Below, one piece after another: positions 24,284-30,381 of a DNA stretch of 30,381 bases; positions within the stretch are counted from its first letter, which is position 1; each line of letters opens with the position of its first letter. The notes under the pieces are model-generated. The model was not told the DNA's origin. It was given only the letters and a program-made list of their open reading frames with translations, and did not search any database. A program made the position numbers and the translations under genes. This DNA is from UBA1431 sp049324235 (lineage in GTDB: Bacteria > Bacillota > Clostridia > Christensenellales > UBA1431): NCBI GenBank assembly GCA_049324235.1, contig JBMOLJ010000110.1:1-30381 (forward strand), in the 5' to 3' direction.

Positions 24284-25540
24284 TCAGATGAGGTTTTTGT
24301 TGATATATTTTGCAAGCTTTCCCATGCAATTAACGTAACAGCCAAACTCGTTATCATACCAGCCGAATATTTTGGCGTGCGTTACCGGAATATTCATGTC
24401 CGCATTAGCCTGCAAAGCATTGCGTCGGAGCATTTCCGTGCCAAACTGAAAAAAGCCCGTTCTGGTGTGGGTTTCAAGCCCTTCAATTACTACGGCGGCG
24501 CGGCACCCCATCAAATCTGAAGATACGTTTTGCCGCTCGCTGAAAACAAGCAAATCCTTCTGCGCGCCGCCGGCAGCTTTTTTGTAGATGCCGTTAATAA
24601 ACTCCCTAGTAATAATGGGGTTTCCGCGTTCATCGAATATCGTATGAAAAGTGAGGTTGAGCGAAATCAGCGAAACCGTGCTGGTCGGGACGCGAATCGA
24701 GTCGGCCATAAAGCCGACCTTTTTTATTTCGGGGATGATTTCCTCCAGCACGAATGCAGCACCCGTCGAAGTTGGTATCAGGTTGTTAAACACGGCGCGG
24801 CTACGCCGCAGATCCTTGCTTCCCGCCTTTGGAGGCATATCTAGAATGCCTTGGTTATTCGTTGCCGCATGAACCGTTGTCATCGAGGCGGTTATAATAT
24901 CGGTTGTTTCTTTTGTATCGACAAGCGGCTTTATCATATGCGCAAGACCCGTCGTCGTACAGCTTGCCGCAGAAATAATGTTATGTTTTAAGGGATTATA
25001 CGAGGAGTGGTTCACCCCGTAAACAAATGTTGCACAATCCTCCGGCGCCATGCGAGAGACATCCTTAATCTTAAATGGCGCGCTGACGATTACTTTTTCC
25101 GCGCCGGCTTCCAGATGTCCGCGAAGACTGCCTTTGGGATGATCCGCAGGAAGCGTAGGGTCTAAGAATGCTCCGGTGCAGTCGATAACCAGCCTGACCC
25201 CTTCCCTTGCCCAATTTATATCTCTTGGGTTTCTGGCGGTTTTAAGGATCTTAATCGGTGTGCCCCAAAGTTCGACCAAGTTGTCGGAGCGGCTGAGTAT
25301 TTTCGCTTCGCAGGCTTGGCCGGTATAGCCGAACAAAAACCTGTCCAGTGTACCGTAAGTGGAATCCGTCGTGAGGTACGCAAGCGCATCCTCAAGTGTT
25401 TTACCGACCTCCCTACCGGCATTGAGCACGATGCCGTCATAGTATTTCTGGTACAGATTGTTCCAAAGGGTGAGCTTACCGATTCTTCCGATACCGTTTA
25501 TACCTAATATTGCTTTACCTTCCAGCTTGATTTCCAACAC
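24284..25540 (-). CDS. Divergent glyceraldehyde-3-phosphate dehydrogenase-like protein
   Basis: A 418-aa member of the GAPDH family, about 80 residues longer than usual. The nucleotide-binding glycine motif is GINGIGRIGK (13-22). The catalytic Cys is C194 in SAASCTTTGL and the catalytic His H224 in MTTVHAATNNQ. The substrate-phosphate region RRSRAVFNNLIPTSTGAA and the C-terminal GWYDNEFGCY are recognisable. It departs from housekeeping GAPDH: the NAD-selecting Asp after the second strand is absent (VLNAG instead of the usual INDL), SNASCTTNCLAP is changed, and there are insertions in the N-terminal half. The GTG at 25540 has AAGGAGG 5 bases upstream. It lies 19 bases after the PPDK-like gene, so the two form an operon. 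Dehydrogenase activity is plausible because Cys and His remain; the substrate may not be glyceraldehyde 3-phosphate. Confidence 0.88.
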   Translation of the reverse strand: MLEIKLEGKAILGINGIGRIGKLTLWNNLYQKYYDGIVLNAGREVGKTLEDALAYLTTDSTYGTLDRFLFGYTGQACEAKILSRSDNLVELWGTPIKILKTARNPRDINWAREGVRLVIDCTGAFLDPTLPADHPKGSLRGHLEAGAEKVIVSAPFKIKDVSRMAPEDCATFVYGVNHSSYNPLKHNIISAASCTTTGLAHMIKPLVDTKETTDIITASMTTVHAATNNQGILDMPPKAGSKDLRRSRAVFNNLIPTSTGAAFVLEEIIPEIKKVGFMADSIRVPTSTVSLISLNLTFHTIFDERGNPIITREFINGIYKKAAGGAQKDLLVFSERQNVSSDLMGCRAAVVIEGLETHTRTGFFQFGTEMLRRNALQANADMNIPVTHAKIFGWYDNEFGCYVNCMGKLAKYINKNLI

Positions 25541-25559
25541 ATAAGCCTCCTTGATTTGG

Positions 25560-28500
25560 TTATTTTTCTATAATTTCATAGCTGCCTTCATAGATGCTGC
25601 CATGCTCTCCGTCGATTGAAACGGCATCCCCTGTACGGATCACATGTCCGTTCAACGTACACATCTTTTCCGACTCCCTAACGTAAAGCCCCTGGCATTT
25701 TACAATGCACACTTTTCCCAGGCTCACGGCAGTTACTGCCGCGTGCGAGGTGGCGCCTCCTTTGGCCGTGACGATCCCGTCGCAGACAAACAGCATCGGG
25801 ATATCGTCCGGAACGGTATCCGACCGGATCAGTATGATAGCAGCGCCGGGATACTCCTTCTTTATGCCGTTCATATCCTCCATACTAAAGGCGGCAATGC
25901 CGGAAAGCGCGCCGCCGCTGACGCCGATCCCGCGGCCTGCCAGTTTCATTTCATGCGTCGGAGCCGCAAAGTAACGACAGGTTTTCTGGCTGATTACCTT
26001 CTGGTTGCGCGTTTGCAGGATATAAACGCTCTCCGGGCGTTCATCCTCAAAGGTAAATTCTATCTCCTGATGAACAAAGCCGTGCTGCTCAATAAGTTGC
26101 CTTGCGTACTTGTACAGCGTTTTATAAACCTGCGGAAAAGCCGATTCCAGCGAAACCGACCCATTATATTGATTTTTGCGCTGCGATTCGGAAATCGGCA
26201 GTGTGTTGACAAGCCCGGAAACGACATCTTCGCCCTGGCTGCATACTGCAAAGTCGCCATACAGATTAATGCTGGAGTAATCTTTGAGCGGGCTGCTGGT
26301 AAAAACAACGCCGGTGCCCGACTTCTTCGAAAGATTGCCCAACACCATTTTTTGTACCAGCACGGCGGTTCCCCATTCGTTGGCAATTTGCATATAATCC
26401 CTGAAGGATACCGAGCTTTCAGACGCCCATGAATCCAACACGCATCGGATAGCGACTTTCAGTTGCTCAATGGGGTCGGATTCCACAGGGATGCCATGGT
26501 CCAACACGACATTTTTATAGTCGGACGCGATTTTTTGCATTTGTTCCCTAGTAAATTGTATTTTCAATTCGACGCCGCAACGCTCTTTATGCTCAAGCAT
26601 AACCTTATGAAACACGTTACGGTCAACGCCAAACGCCATGCCCCAGCTTTGCAGGAACCGCCGGTAACAGTCCCACGCCGTCCAGCCGAACATCTCATCG
26701 GCAGCCCAAGCCTGCGCTATTTCGTCGTTCATCCCCACATTAAGGAAGGTTTTCATGGCGCCCGGAAAAGATATAAACGAACCGGAACGTACGGAAAAGA
26801 ACAGTGGATTCGAAGGATCGCCGAAAGTTTTTCCCGCTCGCCTCTCCACAGCGGTGATGGACTGCTCTATGGATTTTTCAAAATCATGGCGCATATAGCG
26901 ATTGACATAAAGCGGTTCGATGTGCCTGAATGTCTCGGTTGTGATAACGAACCCGGGCGGTACCGGGAATCCGTAGAAAGAAAGTTTTTTCAAGAAAAAT
27001 GCTTTCGCACCGAGGAATACGGAGTTATCAAGCTCGTTTGTGCTTTTCCAAAGCAGGCTGATGGTAAGGTCGGGATCGTACGTCAGCATGTTTTCTATGA
27101 AACTGTCCGAATAGTTGTCTATCATGTTGCGGAGTGTACCGATTGTGTTTGTAATGAATAAATCAAGCTCCTGCACAAGGAAGGCGGAAGAAAGGATATC
27201 TCGAAAAAATTTTTCCTTCTCCATTTGTATCCGCTCTCTTGTACATTCCTCGGCAGGGACGCTCTGCCCGTCAAGCACCCGCGGGATAATGATTGCGAGC
27301 GGCCGCTCGTATATATTGAGGAAATAACCCTTGATAATTTGGCTTATATCCTGCCCGATGAATTGGAATATATTGATGTACTGGCTCAGCGAAAAGCTCG
27401 GCGATGTCAGGCTATACTTGAACATCTCTAAATTAGAGTTGAAGCTTTGGTCATAGATTCCGTCAAGCGCCAGCCCCTCCTTGAACAGGAGCAGTACATC
27501 ATAAATCTGCCTCAGAGTTTTCGCGGTTATATACTCGCGTGAAATGGAGGAAAGCACACCCGCCATCAGCTTCGAAATCACGCGCTCCAGACGGTACATC
27601 AGGCCAAGCGCCTCGAATTTCGGTTCCTTATACTGCCCATATGTTGAAGGTATGCCCGCGGCAATGTGGCGTTTATATTGAATGTTCTCAAACGCTTCTG
27701 TCTTTTCCGGGTTCAAAATGACAGATTTGAGATGGTTCATCATTTTATACAGAAGCGCAATTGCCCGATCATTACGCGCGTTTTGAATAGCTGAGTCTAG
27801 TTGCTCCAAGTCGCTTTTGCTGAAAAAGCGGGTCTTTTCCACAAGAGCAACAACGTTTTCCGTTTCAAATGAATATTTCTCCAGCAAAAGGTTGTAAATC
27901 TGCAGGATATCTATAACCTTATTTAAATGTACGTTTTCGCTGTCATCGTCAGGCTGCACCATTTTTTTCAATTCTTCTATATTCATCTTCAGCAAATCTT
28001 CCAGACCGATAGAAAGCCTTTCGCACAAGCCCGTAAGTGCCTCATGGGCTTTTTCGTACCATTCCTGGTCCTCCTCGAGCGTATAATACAGATCTTCAGG
28101 CAAAAGCTCCCTGAGCGGCTGTTTATCGCCGTAATACCAGTACTGTATGATTCTTCTTGTAAGCTCGACGTTCGTGTTGTTGCTTTCCACGTGAATCTGC
28201 ACGCGTAAAAAATGGATAAGGCGGTCTTTTCTCCGGGAAAGCCCGTCGATGGCAGTCGTTACCTTTCTTAGCATTCCTTCCGCACCTATATCCTGAAAAA
28301 AAACGGGAAAAATACGGGTAAGCTGTTTAATTTCTCTGTAAACCGGAGCAATGTCCGAGTTCAGCAGCTTTGTTACATCGCGCTGGAAAAGGTCGGTATC
28401 TGAGATACAGATTCCGCCCATCTTTAATTCCACAATCAACGCGTTTAAAAGCTCTCGCACGGCAAAAGGGTCTTTTCCAATTATCTCCAGGAACACGCGA

Positions 28501-29645
28501 ATGTTCTTGACGTGATTGGGATTAACCTGTACCTGCCAGTCGCTATTGAGGCTGATCTGCCCCGGATAGCTGAAGCCGAATTGGACAACAAGCTTAATAA
28601 AATGCGAAATGCCCACCGCATTGTTTGAATCAATCACTTCTTTTCCAAGCGTAATGATGCAGTCCAGCACCGTTCTGGTATGTTCCGCCTTTAATTCTTC
28701 AAGCTCCTTAAAAACCGCATCAAGAAAGGTCGGTATGGCCTCCGGCTCCAGCTCCTTGAAAACGCTTCGGAGATTACGGTTCATATCATACAGGAGGTGA
28801 TCATAAAGATTGGACATTCCCGGAAGGTGGAGAAGGTAATACAGGTAATGAATGCTTTCAAGGCTGGAAGAAAATTCTTTGGTAAAGCTCCTGAAATAAT
28901 TGGAAATATCCGTAAAAAACATGATATGTCGAATTTCTTCCCATGTGCTGGCACATTCCAGTTGGGTGCGTAAATGTGCAAAAAAAGGATGCCCAATTTG
29001 CTTGATTTTGTCGGCATCCGTTACGGTGAAAAGATGTATCTTCGACTGGAACCATTTTTCTGCTTCTGACATTTTCTCCCAATAATCAAAGCACCGCCCT
29101 AGTATATGCGAGGTAAGCCGCATGATGACCGGAAAAAACTGCGCATACTGCGCGAGCCTGTCAAAACACGCCTTAAAATAACCTGAATTCCGTATATATA
29201 TCCCTTCGTGCTGTGGGATATCCGCCTCGATAACAGAAAAGCACCTAAAAATGATCGACTTTGAGAAATCATTTAGGGTTGAGAGGCGATCCATAAACTG
29301 AATAAGCGTGGTTACCAGAAGCTCCCTGTCAGCTTCTTCCTTTACGGAAAACAACAGCCCCTCAAATATGTCGATAATTACCGAAAGCGCCTGTTCCGAC
29401 TCCGGAAGCGAATGATAAAACCAGAAGTCCTTCAGGCAAATGCTGTGCAGCAGATTGATAACATGCCTGTCGTTTCGGAATTTATGGTTCAATTCCATCA
29501 GAAATTCGTTTGCTCGGTTGTGAATATCCCAAGTTGAGCCTGAAAGCTCAGCCAGCCATTGCTGGTTGGGGGGGATTGGATCCATCTTGTCAAGCGTGCG
29601 CGACAAATTAGCTTTCCATGCTATGGAAGAAATCGTTTTTTTCAC
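25560..29645 (-). CDS. Large PPDK-like phosphotransferase with unknown N-terminal region and no PEP/pyruvate barrel
   Basis: A 1361-aa protein. Residues 1 to about 870 are mostly predicted helical, without a domain I recognise. From about 870 to 1230 there is a PPDK-type ATP-binding domain: AKAFFLKKLSFYGFPVPPGF, FFSVRSGSFISFPGAMKTFL, WGTAVLVQKMVLGN then SGTGVVFTSSP, YGDFAVCSQGEDVVSGL and YILQTRNQKV. From about 1245 to the end is the swivel domain with the phosphohistidine motif TAKGGATSHAAV (His near 1301). It ends there, so the C-terminal TIM barrel that binds PEP/pyruvate in PPDK and PEP synthase is absent. The GTG at 29645 is preferred because GGAG lies 8 bases upstream; the frame is open to an ATG at 29765 without a ribosome site. 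A TATAAT lies at 29680-29685 but lacks a good -35. Chemistry (ATP-dependent His phosphorylation) is likely; the acceptor is unknown. Confidence 0.85.
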   Translation of the reverse strand: MKKTISSIAWKANLSRTLDKMDPIPPNQQWLAELSGSTWDIHNRANEFLMELNHKFRNDRHVINLLHSICLKDFWFYHSLPESEQALSVIIDIFEGLLFSVKEEADRELLVTTLIQFMDRLSTLNDFSKSIIFRCFSVIEADIPQHEGIYIRNSGYFKACFDRLAQYAQFFPVIMRLTSHILGRCFDYWEKMSEAEKWFQSKIHLFTVTDADKIKQIGHPFFAHLRTQLECASTWEEIRHIMFFTDISNYFRSFTKEFSSSLESIHYLYYLLHLPGMSNLYDHLLYDMNRNLRSVFKELEPEAIPTFLDAVFKELEELKAEHTRTVLDCIITLGKEVIDSNNAVGISHFIKLVVQFGFSYPGQISLNSDWQVQVNPNHVKNIRVFLEIIGKDPFAVRELLNALIVELKMGGICISDTDLFQRDVTKLLNSDIAPVYREIKQLTRIFPVFFQDIGAEGMLRKVTTAIDGLSRRKDRLIHFLRVQIHVESNNTNVELTRRIIQYWYYGDKQPLRELLPEDLYYTLEEDQEWYEKAHEALTGLCERLSIGLEDLLKMNIEELKKMVQPDDDSENVHLNKVIDILQIYNLLLEKYSFETENVVALVEKTRFFSKSDLEQLDSAIQNARNDRAIALLYKMMNHLKSVILNPEKTEAFENIQYKRHIAAGIPSTYGQYKEPKFEALGLMYRLERVISKLMAGVLSSISREYITAKTLRQIYDVLLLFKEGLALDGIYDQSFNSNLEMFKYSLTSPSFSLSQYINIFQFIGQDISQIIKGYFLNIYERPLAIIIPRVLDGQSVPAEECTRERIQMEKEKFFRDILSSAFLVQELDLFITNTIGTLRNMIDNYSDSFIENMLTYDPDLTISLLWKSTNELDNSVFLGAKAFFLKKLSFYGFPVPPGFVITTETFRHIEPLYVNRYMRHDFEKSIEQSITAVERRAGKTFGDPSNPLFFSVRSGSFISFPGAMKTFLNVGMNDEIAQAWAADEMFGWTAWDCYRRFLQSWGMAFGVDRNVFHKVMLEHKERCGVELKIQFTREQMQKIASDYKNVVLDHGIPVESDPIEQLKVAIRCVLDSWASESSVSFRDYMQIANEWGTAVLVQKMVLGNLSKKSGTGVVFTSSPLKDYSSINLYGDFAVCSQGEDVVSGLVNTLPISESQRKNQYNGSVSLESAFPQVYKTLYKYARQLIEQHGFVHQEIEFTFEDERPESVYILQTRNQKVISQKTCRYFAAPTHEMKLAGRGIGVSGGALSGIAAFSMEDMNGIKKEYPGAAIILIRSDTVPDDIPMLFVCDGIVTAKGGATSHAAVTAVSLGKVCIVKCQGLYVRESEKMCTLNGHVIRTGDAVSIDGEHGSIYEGSYEIIEK

Positions 29646-29841
29646 AATGAAGTCTCCGACACATATTCTTAACTTATTAATTATACCATAAATATTATAA
29701 AAACTTTTTGCGATTTTTGCATTCTTTTTTATATTATTTTTATGGAAGATCTCCTGCAAAAACAAATTTACCAGTACATATCCTTGTTCGCGCCCATATT
29801 ATGCATGTTGTAACATAACTAGACGGACGCTGTGCTTACAT

Positions 29842-30047
29842 GTCCCCGACGGCGTTCTGTTAAAGTTTGTACAAGGCTCACCGGCGATCCACAAAGAGCT
29901 GGTTACTACCACCTAAGTCGGTAATCTGCATGGCCAAGCGGCGTATTCAAGCCCTATGCCGACGTGTCTACTGTGGTGCTGCTGTTCACCAAAACGGTCG
30001 GCTGTACGGAAAGGTATAGTTCTATATGATAAAAGGCAGACGGCTGC
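29842..30047 (+). pseudogene. hsdM: Decayed fragment of a type I restriction-modification methyltransferase (HsdM)
   Basis: Two plus-strand pieces in different frames read like consecutive parts of HsdM. VPDGVLLKFVQGSPAIHKEL starts at 29842 and ends at a TAA shortly after; the family has VPDGVLFG...HKE here. SGVFKPYADVSTVVLLFTKT then VGCTER starts at 29937 and ends at tandem stops near 30045; the family has SGVFKPYAGVSTAILIFTKTG. The catalytic NPPF region and both ends of the gene are missing. It is a relic of a type I system, perhaps from an island that used the adjacent tRNA, and is non-functional. Confidence 0.75.
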
Positions 30048-30089
30048 AAACGGTCATTTTCGCTCTCTTTTAGAAATTATCCGGGCATA

Positions 30090-30129
30090 GCGAAAGCCCG
30101 CAAACGCAGTGTGTTTTGCGGGTTTTCGC
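30090..30129 (-). terminator. Hairpin terminator directly after the tRNA 3' end
   Basis: A 15-bp stem (30090-30104 with 30115-30129, one G-U pair, core CCCGCAAA/TTTGCGGG) with a 10-base loop starts right after the encoded CCA of the tRNA fragment. The following T tract is short. Its core resembles the trp operon terminator at 7040-7074. Confidence 0.65.
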
Positions 30130-30170
30130 TGGAGCTGTTGCCGGGACTCGAACCCGGGACCTCTTCCTTA
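30130..30170 (-). pseudogene. 3' half of a tRNA gene, probably tRNA-Thr, cut in the anticodon loop
   Basis: On the minus strand the 41 bases comprise TAAGGAAG (end of anticodon loop and 3' side of its stem), AGGTC (variable loop), the T arm CCGGG-TTCGAGT-CCCGG, the acceptor strand CAACAGC, discriminator T73 and encoded CCA. The 5' half (acceptor, D arm, 5' anticodon stem) is absent to the right, where an IS256-type end begins at once. U73 and the GGAAGAGGTC stretch favour tRNA-Thr. tRNA-Arg(UCU) is possible if the next bases C-T belong to the tRNA, but the base at position 33 would then be A rather than T. Confidence 0.8.
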
Positions 30171-30381
30171 GATAAGGTAAAATAAATTGCGCAAATTTGG
30201 AAAAAGCGTCATGAAGAAAGGGACATGGACGCAGCCGCTTGGTAGAATAAGTTATCACACAATCACCAAGAAAGGGGCTGCGAACATGTCCGATAAGATT
30301 ATACACCTGAATGAGGGAGCCATAAAGCAGGAATTGAAAGAGCTGGTACGCCACAGCGTTGAAGAAACGCTCAATAACCTG
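30171..30381 (+). mobile_element. Left end of an IS256-family insertion sequence
   Basis: The sequence from GATAAGGTAAAATAA at 30171 resembles the GATAA-type terminal repeat of IS256 elements and leads, through about 115 non-coding bases, to the transposase start. The element continues beyond the window, so its right end and target duplication are not visible. The exact first base is uncertain by a few positions. Confidence 0.7.
30286..30381 (+). CDS. IS256-family (mutator-type) transposase, N-terminal fragment
   Basis: The first 32 codons of a frame that leaves the window: MSDKIIHLNEGAIKQELKEL, then VRHSVEETLNNL. This matches the typical start of IS256-family DDE transposases. A purine-rich GAAAGGGG lies 8 bases before the ATG at 30286. 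It points into the window's right edge, opposite to all intact host genes. Whether the full gene is intact cannot be judged. Confidence 0.8.
   Translation, partial: MSDKIIHLNEGAIKQELKELVRHSVEETLNNL

Noticed and set aside
29680..29708. Promoter of the PPDK-like gene based on TATAAT at 29680-29685
   Set aside because: The -35 position reads AAAAGT, far from TTGACA, and the region is so AT-rich that a TATAAT is expected by chance.
30070..30354. A 94-codon minus-strand open frame
   Set aside because: It runs through the terminator, the tRNA fragment and the IS end. The RSRVRVPATAP stretch is the usual spurious translation of a tRNA T arm.
1..30381. CRISPR arrays, rRNA genes, replication origins, intact prophage
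   Set aside because: No regularly spaced repeats, rRNA sequence, DnaA-box clusters or phage structural genes were seen on either strand.

Overview
The window suggests a spore-forming Clostridia-type Firmicute of moderate GC. Evidence: a gerA-type germinant receptor operon, a tryptophan operon controlled by a T-box leader, clear Shine-Dalgarno sites (AGGAGG and variants) with occasional GTG/TTG starts, and Firmicute-style IS remnants. Every intact gene is on the minus strand, so operons read right to left. Only the mobile or decayed material (IS5-type remnant, hsdM remnant, IS256 transposase) is on the plus strand.

Layout, left to right. (1) 1-86: first codons of an unidentified minus-strand gene. 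(2) 217-6950: a seven-gene germination operon in transcription order A, C, small 2-TM protein, B, small 2-TM protein, B, B. There are three B-type permeases and two paralogous D-like small proteins for one A and one C. (3) 7040-13920: a complete trpEGDCFBA operon with 1-8 bp overlaps at every junction, a sigma-A-type promoter, a tryptophan T-box leader with its own terminator, and a rho-independent terminator after trpA. trpB carries a single-base frameshift. (4) 14003-21537: a signalling cluster. It has a large CHASE4-PAS-PAS-GAF-PAS-GGDEF-HD-GYP membrane protein with intact c-di-GMP motifs, followed by two tandem paralogs whose HD-GYP-like domain has lost most metal ligands. (5) 21659-23657: a GT39-type membrane glycosyltransferase with its terminator. 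(6) 23759-24092: a decayed IS5-family transposase. (7) 24284-29645: a two-gene operon pairing a 1361-aa PPDK-like protein (long unknown N-terminal region, PPDK-type ATP-binding domain, phosphohistidine swivel domain, no PEP/pyruvate TIM barrel) with a divergent GAPDH-like protein. (8) 29842-30381: a decayed hsdM fragment, the 3' half of a tRNA (probably tRNA-Thr) with a terminator, and the left end of an IS256-family element abutting the tRNA break.

How the genes work together: the ger genes would form an inner-spore-membrane nutrient sensor. The trp genes convert chorismate to tryptophan and are switched on when uncharged tRNA-Trp accumulates. The GGDEF/HD-GYP protein would make or degrade c-di-GMP, with the two degenerate paralogs as possible non-catalytic partners. 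The PPDK-like/GAPDH-like pair is the best candidate for an undescribed system: it keeps the phosphoryl-carrier chemistry of PPDK without the usual PEP/pyruvate-binding module and is coupled to a GAPDH-like enzyme. All family assignments come from motif recognition by eye; no database search was run.
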